A stretch of DNA of 40,480 bases from Microcoleus sp. EPA2 (GCA_020882975.1 JAHRFD010000020.1:72709-113188); one strand, 5' to 3'. Positions 9,345-17,298 are shown, counted from the first letter of the stretch. Translations and numbers: made by a program. The notes: generated by a model from the sequence alone, not told the origin.

Positions 9345-10457
9345 ATGACAAAAATGCTCTATGCGCTATTGATGCTCGCACAACTGCCTTTAGATAATGG
9401 CGATCGCTTCCTGCAAATTACTCTAATTATTATAGCAGGAGGAGTTGGAGGATTAGCAGGGATGGTGGCAATTTCTGCCTTGAGGTTAACCTTAAACTGG
9501 TTAGCTCCCAACTTATTGACACAGAATTATATTCGTGTATTGGTTGCCTCTAGGAACATAATTTTGATGTCGTTAATTCTGTCGGTGATGGAAGTGATTT
9601 TAGTTCTGCTCCCTCACACTGAATGGCTTAAATTGATGGAGTTTTGCCTGAGTGCGGGCATCACTTTCTGTGGCGGTTGGCTGCTATCGAGTCTATTTCG
9701 AGACTTTTTTAATACCACAATTTTAGGCGTAACTTTTGAGTCCAACCCTAAAGTAAGAGGCGAGTCTATCTTTTTGATTCGCTATCTCGGAGACTTTGCG
9801 ATCGCTATCACGTTAATTTTATTTTTTTGTATTAGCCATAACATCAATGTTGCCGGGATACTTACCAGTTTAGGGGTGGGCGGCATTGCCATTGGGTTTG
9901 CAGCTCAAAAGACTTTAGAACAACTTTTGGGAGGGATTGTTTTAACTCTAGATCGACCTTTTAAGGTGGGAGACTATATTGGCTTAGGAGATGGACAGCA
10001 AGGCAAACAAGGTACTTTTGGCAGAGTAGAAAGTATTGGCTTGCGATCGACAAGAATTAGGATATCTGGTAAAGGTACTCTTACAGTTATTCCTAATAAT
10101 TCTCTGACTCAAGTTAACATAGAGAACTATACAGGCGCAAAGAAAGTCATGTCTATCATGATGCTAGAGTTTCCCGAACAGCTATCTGCTGACAAACAAG
10201 CACTAATCCGCCAAACCGTGATGGAGAGCACTGTGGACATTTTTGGTTTAGACTGGCGCAGCACTGAGGTTTCTTTCAGTAACAATCATGCCCAAATTTC
10301 TTTTTTTATTCTGGGTTCTAATGAATTATCTATGGAACTAAGGCGGCAATTGCTCGATCTGGCTACCCAACAAATTACCAAACAACTCCACAAACATAAT
10401 ATTTCTTTTACCCTTAACCAACCAACGATTTATGTGGATGCTCCAATTGCCATTTAA
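9345..10457 (+). CDS. MscS-family mechanosensitive channel, short form (copy 2)
   Basis: This 370-residue protein lacks the exported N-terminal domain of its neighbours and starts directly with membrane helices. The MscS core is clear near residues 170-260: TSLGVGGIAIGFAAQKTLEQ, LDRPFKVGDYIGLG, LRSTRIRISGKGTLTVIPNN. Its C-terminal end (NQPTIYVDAPIAI) closely resembles that of the next gene (NPTIYVQSPVTI), so copies 2 and 3 look like the nearer paralogues in the core. It starts 72 bases after copy 1, and the next gene starts inside its final codons, pointing to one transcript. Confidence 0.9.
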   Translation: MTKMLYALLMLAQLPLDNGDRFLQITLIIIAGGVGGLAGMVAISALRLTLNWLAPNLLTQNYIRVLVASRNIILMSLILSVMEVILVLLPHTEWLKLMEFCLSAGITFCGGWLLSSLFRDFFNTTILGVTFESNPKVRGESIFLIRYLGDFAIAITLILFFCISHNINVAGILTSLGVGGIAIGFAAQKTLEQLLGGIVLTLDRPFKVGDYIGLGDGQQGKQGTFGRVESIGLRSTRIRISGKGTLTVIPNNSLTQVNIENYTGAKKVMSIMMLEFPEQLSADKQALIRQTVMESTVDIFGLDWRSTEVSFSNNHAQISFFILGSNELSMELRRQLLDLATQQITKQLHKHNISFTLNQPTIYVDAPIAI

Positions 10458-12117
10458 GCTGCCAACGAAGCTGATAATTTTATTTCTGCTCGGTTGGTTT
10501 CTGTTCACCGCTCCCAGGGGTTTTGCTCAAGGTGTTGGCGGCCCTCGTTCTTCCGTAGTAGTTGATGGAATTCCACTTTTTCATTTGCAACCTGTGGAGC
10601 GGTTTACAGCATTTGAGCGTACCCAATTTGCTAATAACTTGTTGTCTGATGCGCTTTCTAACGAGAAAGTCATAACTTTTGATGTGCGTAATGACTCTGA
10701 TACCAGTGCTACCTCAATTTCCTTAAACAAGAATTACCTCCTGACAGTTACAGCTAACGATGTTCTACCGAACTTTTCTGTATTTCAACAAGCTAAACAA
10801 TGGCAAAATATTCTGGAAGTAGCAGTTGCTAAAGCTAAAAAAGAACGAAGTCGTGAATACATTTTGCAGAGAAGTATATGGATTTTAATTAGCATAGCAA
10901 CTATTATTATATTGCGATTTTTATCTCTAATTGTCTCCAAATTGTTTAAATGGGAAATGGGGATTTTAAGCAAGGTGTTTTTTGGTTGTGCCTGGGTAGC
11001 GATCGCCATAGCGAGTTCGGAATGGTTTCCGGTATTACGCAGTATTCGCTATCAGATTGTTTCCCCATTTTCTCAGCCCCAGTGGGTGATATTTTTGGGA
11101 GCATTAGGAGGCTCTTTTGTATTTAGCCATTACGCTCCAGCCTTATTAAGATTTGCCATCAAAAAGCTAGATATCCAATCAGCAGAAAATATTTATCTGG
11201 CGATTATTCAGCCCAGCGATCGCCTCGTGCAATTTTCAGTCCTCAGTATTTCTATCACTTGGTCTCTGACATTACTAGAGACATTAGTACCATTTGTGTA
11301 TAACCTGCTAAAACCGATTGCAAGTTTAATTTTAGTTGGCTGTTTGTATTGGTTATCCACACAGCTTAGTAGCCGCTACCTGCGTACCTATGGATTCAAG
11401 TTAGGGGCAAAATTTAGTCCCAGTAGCGATGATGCCATTTTGGTATTTGAAACCGTATTTAACATCTTCATATTTATGGTGGCGCTGGTGACATTTGCCC
11501 GCAGCGTCAACTTTGACCTGATTGGCTTGGTGGCGAGTTTGGGGTTAGTTGGTTTAGCTGTCGCCTTTGCAGCCCAAAAAATTCTCGAACAACTGATTGC
11601 TACTTTAGTGCTGTATTTAGATCGTCCTTTTGTGACTGGTGACTATATCCGTCTACCCGCAGGAGAGTTGGGAAAAGTAGAAAGTATTGGTTTGCGATCG
11701 ACAAAAATTCGTTCTCTTGGTACTGGGACAATTATTGTGATGCCCAATTCCATTTTAGTAAATGTAGAAATTGAAAACGTTACCCTGGCTAAAAAAATCA
11801 TGGTGTTACTGTATATGGACTTTGCCAGTGTTTTAGGAGAACGAGAATATGCCCTAGTGCAGCAAGCCATAATGGAAAAAACTGCTTTCCTATCAGGAAT
11901 TGATGGTAACAGCACAAATATTGCTCTCGCCGACGGTTCGGGAACAAGATTAAGGGTGAGTTTTGCAATTTTAGGCTCTCAAGATAATGCGATGGAGGTG
12001 CGTAAACGCCTACTAGAGCTAGCAAGTGCTGAAATTGCCAAATCTCTATCAGTCCACGGTATTGTGTTTACAATGGAAAACCCGACGATTTATGTGCAGT
12101 CCCCTGTTACTATCTGA
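10432..12117 (+). CDS. MscS-family mechanosensitive channel with exported N-terminal domain (copy 3)
   Basis: The 561-residue protein has a signal peptide (LLGWFLFTAPRGFAQG) and then the same kind of exported domain as copy 1 (SSVVVDGIPLFHLQPVERFT, KNYLLTVTANDV). About seven hydrophobic segments precede the MscS core (ASLGLVGLAVAFAAQKILEQ, LDRPFVTGDYIRLP, LRSTKIRSLGTGTIIVMPNS). The ATG at 10432 lies inside the preceding gene, giving a 26-base overlap that suggests translational coupling; a second in-frame ATG at 10438 is an alternative. With its N-terminus like copy 1 and C-terminus like copy 2, it links the three as products of tandem duplication. Confidence 0.9.
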   Translation: MWMLQLPFKLPTKLIILFLLGWFLFTAPRGFAQGVGGPRSSVVVDGIPLFHLQPVERFTAFERTQFANNLLSDALSNEKVITFDVRNDSDTSATSISLNKNYLLTVTANDVLPNFSVFQQAKQWQNILEVAVAKAKKERSREYILQRSIWILISIATIIILRFLSLIVSKLFKWEMGILSKVFFGCAWVAIAIASSEWFPVLRSIRYQIVSPFSQPQWVIFLGALGGSFVFSHYAPALLRFAIKKLDIQSAENIYLAIIQPSDRLVQFSVLSISITWSLTLLETLVPFVYNLLKPIASLILVGCLYWLSTQLSSRYLRTYGFKLGAKFSPSSDDAILVFETVFNIFIFMVALVTFARSVNFDLIGLVASLGLVGLAVAFAAQKILEQLIATLVLYLDRPFVTGDYIRLPAGELGKVESIGLRSTKIRSLGTGTIIVMPNSILVNVEIENVTLAKKIMVLLYMDFASVLGEREYALVQQAIMEKTAFLSGIDGNSTNIALADGSGTRLRVSFAILGSQDNAMEVRKRLLELASAEIAKSLSVHGIVFTMENPTIYVQSPVTI

Positions 12118-12156
12118 ACATAACTAGAGGCGATCGCACCCTCCAGCGCTGGCTTT

Positions 12157-14319
12157 CTAAGCGTTAATACTCAGTTCCCGCACCAAAAAAGCCCATTCAT
12201 CAGCCAATTCTTCAATCACTTTCGCCGTTGGTTTACCAGCACCGTGTCCAGCCTTAGTTTCAATGCGAATCAACACCGGTTTTTCTCCCCCGTGCATTTC
12301 TTGCAAAGCCGAAGCAAACTTGAAACTGTGAGCTGGCACCACGCGATCGTCATGATCTGCTGTGGTAATCATCGTCGCCGGATAAGCCGTGCCCGATTTG
12401 AGATTGTGCAAGGGAGAATAGCCATAAATTGCGGGAAATTCTACTGCATTTTCCGGCGAACCATATTCGGAAGTCCAAGCCCAACCAATGGTAAACTTGT
12501 GAAAGCGCAACATATCCATCACACCCACAGCGGGCAATGCTGCACCGAACAACTCAGGCCGCTGAGTCATGCAGGCTCCCACCAATAAACCACCATTACT
12601 ACCACCTGCGATCGCCAATTTTGCTGGCTGAGTGTATTTGTTTGCGATCAACCATTCGGCCGCGCTGATAAAATCATCAAACACATTTTGTTTGTTCAAC
12701 TTCGTCCCTGCTTGGTGCCATGCTTCGCCGTATTCACCACCACCCCGCAAACAAGCTGTCACATAAACCCCACCCATCTCCAACCACACAACTCTGCTAA
12801 CAGAAAAACTGGGAGTTAGGGATATGCTAAAACCACCGTAGCCATAAAGATAGGTGGGGTTATTACCATCTAACTGCAAACCTTTTTTGTGAGTGATAAA
12901 CATCGGTACTTGGGTACCATCTTTGCTGGGATAAAATACTTGCTTTGTCTCGTAATCATCCGGGTTGAAATCTACCTGGGGCTGGCGGTAAATTTTGCTT
13001 TCATCTGTCAGCATATTGTAGCTGTAAATGGTATTAGGCGTGGTAAAACTGGTGTAGGCATAAAAAGTTTCGGTGTCGTGCCGCTTACCGCCAAATCCTC
13101 CCGCCGAACCAATTCCAGGTAAGGCAATTTGTCGCACAAAGGAGCCATCTAAATTGAATATTTTAATTTGGGTGTAGGCATCTTTGAGGTAGGAAGTGAC
13201 AAATTGATTGTTGAGGATGCCAATTCCTCCAAGAGTTTCGGCTGCTTCGGGAATAATTTCTGTGAACCCCCCCTGAATCCCCCCCTTACCAAGGGGGGGC
13301 GACAAATCAATCCCCCCCTCACCAAGGGGGGGCGACGGGGGGGTTTCATCACCAGCGAGGGATGGCGCTGGGGGGTTGTTGATGTCGATCGCAATTACGC
13401 GGCCGAGCGGTGCATTCAAATCGGTTTTAAACCAGAAAACAGAGCCATCATTATCGATAAAATTGTACTCCGCCTCAAATTCGTTAATCAGTTCTATGAC
13501 AGCGGATTCTGGGGCGGTTAAATCTTTGTAAAAAATCAGGTTTTGGGGGTCAGTACCGCGCCAAACTGATATAATTAAATATTTGCCATCTTCAGTAACG
13601 CCAGCACTAAAACCCCATTCTTTTTGGTCAGGGCGATCGTAAATTAAGACATCTTCCGATTGGGGAGTACCTAGCCTGTGGTAAAACAATTTTTGGTAAT
13701 AATTAACATCTTCATGTTTGCTTTTTTCATTAGGTTCATCGTAGCGACTGTAAAAAAAGCCTTTACCGTCGTGAGTCCAAGATGCGCCGGAGAATTTAAG
13801 CCACTTTAAATGGTCTGATAAATCTGCGCCAGTTTCCACATCGCGGACTTTCCACTCTTGCCAATCGGAACCGGATGTAGACAAACCATAGGCCATAAGT
13901 TTGCCATCTTCACTAATAGCCATCCCACCCAAAGCAACAGTCCCATCTTCCGACAAAGTATTCGGGTCAAGTAATACTTGCGGTTCACCATCAAGGGATG
14001 TTAAAGTATAGAGAATAGATTGATTTTGTAGACCATCATTCTTGTAATAAAAATAGCGATCGCCCTGTTTAAAAGGTATGCCATATCTTTCGTAATTCCA
14101 AAGCTGAGTCAGTCGCTGCTTAATTTTTTCCCTAGCCGGAATTTCCTGGAGATAGCCAAAGGTGACTGCGTTTTGGGCTTCCACCCAAGCCTGGGTTTCC
14201 TCAGAGTCGGGATTTTCCAGCCATCTGTAGGGGTCCGATACTGGGACACCGTGGTAATCGTCGGTTTGGTCGATTTTGCGCGTTGTGGGGTAACTTAAAG
14301 GGCGATCGAATGTAGCCAT
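12157..14319 (-). CDS. Prolyl oligopeptidase family protein (S9A)
   Basis: The 720-residue protein matches the whole length of cytosolic prolyl oligopeptidase: an N-terminal strand region, a beta-propeller and a C-terminal alpha/beta-hydrolase domain. The catalytic Ser lies in AIAGGSNGGLLVG (Ser574), the Asp in TADHDDRVVPAHS (657/658) and the His in TKAGHGAGKP (His692). The family cleaves short peptides after proline. No signal peptide is seen. Residues about 320-353, within the propeller, are an insertion of the form PPSPPLGEGG and SPPLGKGGIQGGF, encoded by a palindromic DNA repeat (see 13267-13353). The insert keeps the frame, so the enzyme is probably intact. Confidence 0.93.
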   Translation of the reverse strand: MATFDRPLSYPTTRKIDQTDDYHGVPVSDPYRWLENPDSEETQAWVEAQNAVTFGYLQEIPAREKIKQRLTQLWNYERYGIPFKQGDRYFYYKNDGLQNQSILYTLTSLDGEPQVLLDPNTLSEDGTVALGGMAISEDGKLMAYGLSTSGSDWQEWKVRDVETGADLSDHLKWLKFSGASWTHDGKGFFYSRYDEPNEKSKHEDVNYYQKLFYHRLGTPQSEDVLIYDRPDQKEWGFSAGVTEDGKYLIISVWRGTDPQNLIFYKDLTAPESAVIELINEFEAEYNFIDNDGSVFWFKTDLNAPLGRVIAIDINNPPAPSLAGDETPPSPPLGEGGIDLSPPLGKGGIQGGFTEIIPEAAETLGGIGILNNQFVTSYLKDAYTQIKIFNLDGSFVRQIALPGIGSAGGFGGKRHDTETFYAYTSFTTPNTIYSYNMLTDESKIYRQPQVDFNPDDYETKQVFYPSKDGTQVPMFITHKKGLQLDGNNPTYLYGYGGFSISLTPSFSVSRVVWLEMGGVYVTACLRGGGEYGEAWHQAGTKLNKQNVFDDFISAAEWLIANKYTQPAKLAIAGGSNGGLLVGACMTQRPELFGAALPAVGVMDMLRFHKFTIGWAWTSEYGSPENAVEFPAIYGYSPLHNLKSGTAYPATMITTADHDDRVVPAHSFKFASALQEMHGGEKPVLIRIETKAGHGAGKPTAKVIEELADEWAFLVRELSINA
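13267..13353. repeat. In-frame palindromic repeat pair inside the prolyl oligopeptidase gene
   Basis: Two copies of a C7-TTACCAAG-G7-type hairpin sequence lie here, followed by a G-rich tail. On the - strand they encode PPLGEGG and PPLGKGG. Because the unit is near-palindromic, the opposite strand also reads PPLTKGG. Related sequences occur at 19182-19202 and inside glyS at 24262-24451. Confidence 0.8.
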
Positions 14320-14441
14320 GATTTTTCACTCTCGGTAACTTTGCTTAGTTTAACTTTGAATTTGACCAAATTATAAACTCTTCTCTTTCTGCCTTCGTGA
14401 GCTTCGCGTCTTCGCGGTTCGTTTCCCTTACCCCTATTCAA

Positions 14442-15035
14442 CTAATCAAACTCCCTCCTTCCCTCCAAAGCGCGGGCCAAAGTCACCTCATCAGCATACT
14501 CCAAATCTCCCCCCATCGGCAAACCAAAAGCAATGCGAGTCACCCGTGTAAAAGGTTTCAATAAACGGCCAATATAAAGCGTAGTCGTCTCACCTTCCAC
14601 ACTGGGACTAATCGCAATAATTACCTCTTCAATTTTTTGCTGACTAACACGTCTGACTAAGGGTTGAATGTTCAATTGTTCCGGGCCAATTCCATCCATG
14701 GGCGAGATGACACCGCCGATAACATGATATTTACCTCCGTATTCCCGTGTTTTTTCCAACGCAATGACATCGCGGGATTCGGAGACTACGCAAATGGTAG
14801 AATTGTCACGGTTGGGATTGTGACAAATTTCGCAAACAGGTTCAGCAGAGAGGTGAAAGCACACTTGACAAAAGCCTACTTGCTGTTTGGCATCAATTAA
14901 GGATTGAGCCAGGGTTTCCACTTCTTCGTGGGGTCGTTTTAAAATATGTAAAGCTAGTCGTTGGGCACTTTTGGGACCAATTCCTGGCAAGCGCTGCAAT
15001 TGTTCGATCAAGCGGGCTAAAGGTCTAGTGTACAT
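14442..15035 (-). CDS. recR: Recombination protein RecR
   Basis: At 197 residues this is full-length RecR. The N-terminal helix-hairpin-helix reads [18 protein letters not shown], the zinc finger has four Cys ([10 protein letters not shown] and VCEICHNP, about residues 54-72), and the Toprim domain contains [16 protein letters not shown] and later [12 protein letters not shown]. RecR acts with RecO and RecF in loading RecA at gapped or stalled DNA. It is transcribed in the same direction as the upstream YciH-like gene, with a repeat element between them. Confidence 0.96.
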   Translation of the reverse strand: MYTRPLARLIEQLQRLPGIGPKSAQRLALHILKRPHEEVETLAQSLIDAKQQVGFCQVCFHLSAEPVCEICHNPNRDNSTICVVSESRDVIALEKTREYGGKYHVIGGVISPMDGIGPEQLNIQPLVRRVSQQKIEEVIIAISPSVEGETTTLYIGRLLKPFTRVTRIAFGLPMGGDLEYADEVTLARALEGRREFD

Positions 15036-15098
15036 TAAAATCGGCGGTAATTTGTAAGATCGTTTCCGGTGGATTGTTTCTTGTATAATTTGCGGGAT

Positions 15099-15166
15099 GT
15101 AGGGGCTGGTTTTACCAACTATCTATGTTGACAACTAAGTATCTCATAAACCCGCCCCGCCCCTAC
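15099..15166. repeat. Palindromic GTAGGGGC-type interspersed repeat, copy A
   Basis: It starts GTAGGGGCTGGTTTTAC and ends ATAAACCCGCCCCGCCCCTAC, so its ends are inverted repeats around a variable AT-rich centre of about 35 bases. It belongs to a family with copies at 15568-15631, 17236-17298 and 17307-17371. It lies between recR and the YciH-like gene. Confidence 0.8.
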
Positions 15167-15170
15167 TAAT

Positions 15171-15539
15171 TTACCCTCCACTAATTTTAGCTTTATAGCC
15201 TAGTTTTGTGATAATTTCTAGGAGTTTTTGCTTGTGTTCGCCTTGAATTTCGATTTCGTTATCTTTGACAGTGCCACCTGTGCCGCATTGAGCTTTTAAT
15301 TGTTTGGCTAACGTGGCTAAGGCTTCGGGTTTTTCCTGAAAGCCGCTGATGACTGTGACTGTTTTGCCACCGCGTCCTTTTCGGGATGCTTCGATTTTGA
15401 GGTTTTGTTGATTTGGGGCGATTTCTTGTATGCCTCGTTGGAGGGCTGCGGAGTTGTCTATGTTGCCAAATTCGGAGTAAACAATTCGTTTTCCTGATTG
15501 GTTGTTTGGATTGGAGTTTTTGGGTTTTGATGTACTCAT
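15171..15539 (-). CDS. YciH/SUI1-family translation initiation factor-like protein
   Basis: The 122-residue protein has a polar N-terminus followed by a complete SUI1 domain: IEASRKGRGGKTVTVISGF, then LKAQCGTGGTVKDNEIEIQG and KLLEIITKLGYKAKISGG at the very end. This is the layout of bacterial YciH, a homologue of eukaryotic eIF1 proposed to influence start-codon selection or stress-time initiation. The molecular role in cyanobacteria is not settled. No clear ribosome binding site precedes the ATG. Confidence 0.92.
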   Translation of the reverse strand: MSTSKPKNSNPNNQSGKRIVYSEFGNIDNSAALQRGIQEIAPNQQNLKIEASRKGRGGKTVTVISGFQEKPEALATLAKQLKAQCGTGGTVKDNEIEIQGEHKQKLLEIITKLGYKAKISGG

Positions 15540-15567
15540 AGTAGTTTGGTGTTTGGAGATTTTCTGT

Positions 15568-15631
15568 GGGGGGGCGGGTTTATGTAGATTGTTGGCTGGT
15601 ATTAAATATTATTGGTAAAACCCGCCCCTAC
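15568..15631. repeat. Palindromic GTAGGGGC-type interspersed repeat, copy B
   Basis: This is the same family as 15099-15166 in the opposite orientation, ending GTAAAACCCGCCCCTAC. Its centre (GGTATTAAATATTATT) is almost identical to that of copy C at 17236-17298, so B and C are the closest pair. It lies upstream of the YciH-like gene and flanks the toxin-antitoxin region on its left. Confidence 0.8.
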
Positions 15632-15671
15632 AGCAATTGATTTTTTGGTGGGATTAAGGGCGCACATTTCC

Positions 15672-15778
15672 CGGTTTCAATTGAATTATATCGTGTTCTG
15701 ACTACGATAGTTAGTTGCCTGCTGAATGTACTGCTAATCGCCCTATGATATAAATTGCCGATCGACTGTGGTAAAATT
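15672..15778 (+). other. Leader of toxin-antitoxin module 1, resembling an antitoxin 3' end
   Basis: Bases from 15715 to the toxin ATG repeat, with exact 698-base spacing, the DNA from 16413 onward, which in module 1 encodes the tail of the antitoxin. Weaker similarity to the antitoxin 3' coding sequence (GGTTT..AATT..GAATTA..GTG) extends left to about 15672. The simplest reading is that this leader is itself a remnant of a still earlier antitoxin end. Confidence 0.5.
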
Positions 15779-16126
15779 ATGGAAGTAGAACCCAGGGAAA
15801 TTCGACGTTATATCCGACCCGATGGCAGGATTCCTTTCTTAGAGTGGTACTATGCTCTACGAGATGGTAAGGCCCAAGTTAAGATTGATGCAAGGCTTGA
15901 GCGAGTTGCTCTGGGTAATTTCGGGGATTATAAGTCAGTCGGAGATAGTGTCTATGAACTCAGGATTAACTATGGCCCTGGCTACCGGATCTATTTTAGA
16001 CAAGTAGGATCGACAATAGTGCTTCTGCTCTGTGGTGGGGATAAAAGTACCCAAGAACAAGACATTATAAAAGCGAAGGAGTATTCGACTGACTATGAAA
16101 CAAATGACAATGCCTACCAGCGATAG
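15779..16126 (+). CDS. HigB/RelE-like toxin of type II TA module 1
   Basis: The 115-residue protein fits the small HigB-like (Gp49/DUF891) branch of the RelE/ParE toxins: REIRRYIRPDGRIPFLEWYYAL, then ARLERVALGNFGDYKSVG, YELRINYGPGYRIYF and LLLCGGDKSTQEQDI. Members are usually ribosome-dependent mRNA interferases. I choose the ATG at 15779 because its paralogue has the same start context; an in-frame TTG at 15755 would add eight residues encoded by the duplicated leader. The antitoxin start overlaps its last 32 bases, and the toxin-first order is typical of higBA. It shares roughly 60 percent of residues with the module 2 toxin. Confidence 0.85.
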   Translation: MEVEPREIRRYIRPDGRIPFLEWYYALRDGKAQVKIDARLERVALGNFGDYKSVGDSVYELRINYGPGYRIYFRQVGSTIVLLLCGGDKSTQEQDIIKAKEYSTDYETNDNAYQR

Positions 16127-16472
16127 CTACTATGAGTCCCTCATTGAATCACTCAAAGATGCGGAACACGCTGGTGCTTTTATCGGGGCTATCTTGGAAG
16201 AGAAAGATGCTGAACCTGAATTGCTCAGAAATGCAATTAGAAAGGTAATTGAGGCTCGAATCAGGATGAATGCTCTTTCGGATGCGGCTAAGCAGTATCA
16301 TGAAAGGCTTGATAAGATGCTGACAGCAAGTTCTGGTTCGGAAATTTATTGTTTTGTAGAGTTGCTTGAAGCCTTGGGGTTTAAATTAGGAATTACTGTG
16401 GAAGATGGTGAATTGCCTGCTGAATGTACTGCTAATCGCCGTATTATAGAAATTGGCGATCGACTGTGGTAA
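16095..16472 (+). CDS. HigA-like antitoxin of TA module 1, with chimeric C-terminus
   Basis: The 125-residue protein matches the partner protein of HigB-like toxins: YYESLIESLKDAEHAGAFIG, then ELLRNAIRKVIEARIRMNAL and a helix-turn-helix-like part ending ELLEALGFKLGITVED. It would neutralise the toxin and probably represses its own operon. Its last residues (ELPAECTANRRIIEIGDRLW) do not match the module 2 antitoxin tail; they are translated from DNA that serves as the upstream leader of a toxin gene. The gene therefore looks like a product of the tandem duplication junction. Alternative in-frame ATGs at 16104 and 16110 are possible starts. Confidence 0.8.
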   Translation: MKQMTMPTSDSYYESLIESLKDAEHAGAFIGAILEEKDAEPELLRNAIRKVIEARIRMNALSDAAKQYHERLDKMLTASSGSEIYCFVELLEALGFKLGITVEDGELPAECTANRRIIEIGDRLW

Positions 16473-16476
16473 AATT

Positions 16477-16815
16477 ATGGAAGTACAACCCAGGGAAATT
16501 CGACGTTACACTACAGCAGAGGGTAGAGCGCCATTTACTGAGTGGCTTGATTCCCTGCGCGATCGCAATGTTAGATTTAGAATCAAGTCTAGGCTTGACC
16601 GAGTTGAGCAAGGTAATCTCGGAGATTTTAAGTCGGTGGGAGAAGGAGTTTTTGAACTCAGAATTAATTATGGCCCCGGCTACCGCGTCTACTTCGGACA
16701 AGTTGGTTTGACAATTGTGGTAATCCTCATAGCTGGGGATAAAAGCACCCAAGCACAAAACATTCAACAAGCTATAGAATACTGGAAAGATTATGAACAA
16801 TGTGAAAATGCCTAG
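16477..16815 (+). CDS. HigB/RelE-like toxin of type II TA module 2
   Basis: The 112-residue paralogue of the module 1 toxin has the same landmarks: REIRRYTTAEGRAPFTEWLDSL, SRLDRVEQGNLGDFKSVG, ELRINYGPGYRVYFG and LIAGDKSTQAQNIQQ. The ATG at 16477 lies five bases after the stop of antitoxin 1, and its immediate upstream sequence is the 3' end of that gene, so module 2 has no spacer of its own and may be transcribed from the module 1 promoter. It overlaps the module 2 antitoxin start by 23 bases. Confidence 0.85.
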   Translation: MEVQPREIRRYTTAEGRAPFTEWLDSLRDRNVRFRIKSRLDRVEQGNLGDFKSVGEGVFELRINYGPGYRVYFGQVGLTIVVILIAGDKSTQAQNIQQAIEYWKDYEQCENA

Positions 16816-17179
16816 GAGTGATAGCTACCGCGAGTACCTCATTGAATCTCTGAAAGAGCCGGAAGAATCTGCTGGGTATCTTGAGGCTATCTTGGAAGAG
16901 AAAGATGCTGAACCTGAATTACTCAGAAATGCAATTAGAAAGGTAATTGAGGCTCGAATCAGAATGAATGCTCTTTCGGATGCGGCTAAGCAGTATCATG
17001 AAAGGCTTGATAAGATGCTGACAGCAAGTTATGGTTCGGAAATTTATTGTTTTGTAGAGTTGCTGGAAGCGTTGGGTTTTAAATTAGGAATTACTGTGGA
17101 AGATAGTGAGTTGGGCGTTGAGTCGGAATCAACGATGATTGAGGAATCAAAGTTATCGCGGGAAACAGCTAATTTATAG
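16793..17179 (+). CDS. HigA-like antitoxin of TA module 2
   Basis: The 128-residue protein is a paralogue of the module 1 antitoxin. From about 16888 to 17100 the DNA is nearly identical to 16190-16402 of module 1, with only about nine differences in some 210 bases, whereas the first 30 residues and the C-terminal tail (SELGVESESTMIEESKLSR) differ. The tail here is probably the ancestral form. It ends the tandem TA block; repeat elements follow. Confidence 0.82.
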   Translation: MNNVKMPRSDSYREYLIESLKEPEESAGYLEAILEEKDAEPELLRNAIRKVIEARIRMNALSDAAKQYHERLDKMLTASYGSEIYCFVELLEALGFKLGITVEDSELGVESESTMIEESKLSRETANL

Positions 17180-17235
17180 CTGATTGTAGCTTTTTTATAG
17201 ATCGCACATGAGGTTAATCTAGACTATCGGCTGGG

Positions 17236-17298
17236 TGGGGGCGGGTTTATCTAGATTGTTTGTTGGTATTAAATATTATTCGTAAAACCCGCCCCTAC
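17236..17298. repeat. Palindromic GTAGGGGC-type interspersed repeat, copy C
   Basis: It begins TGGGGGCGGGTTTATCTAG and ends GTAAAACCCGCCCCTAC. The centre matches copy B at 15568-15631 almost base for base. Together, B and C bracket the toxin-antitoxin tandem in the same orientation. Confidence 0.8.

Larger units (their letters stand above)
15715..17110 (+). repeat. Tandem duplication of the toxin-antitoxin unit (698-bp offset)
   Basis: Leader, toxin start and antitoxin start recur at an exact 698-base offset (15715/16413, 15779/16477, 16095/16793). Similarity is uneven: the leader and antitoxin core are nearly identical, while the toxin coding parts share only roughly 70 percent of bases. 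The break point lies at the 3' end of the antitoxin gene. Confidence 0.88.

Noticed and set aside
13168..13521. A + strand open frame with NPPLTKGG repeats opposite the prolyl oligopeptidase gene
   Set aside because: It arises because the palindromic repeat is open on both strands; the opposite strand holds a full enzyme with its catalytic triad.
14379..14430. Possible fourth copy of the 104-bp element, suggested by GCGTCTTCGCGGTT
   Set aside because: Only the internal short-repeat motif is similar; neither terminal inverted repeat can be found.
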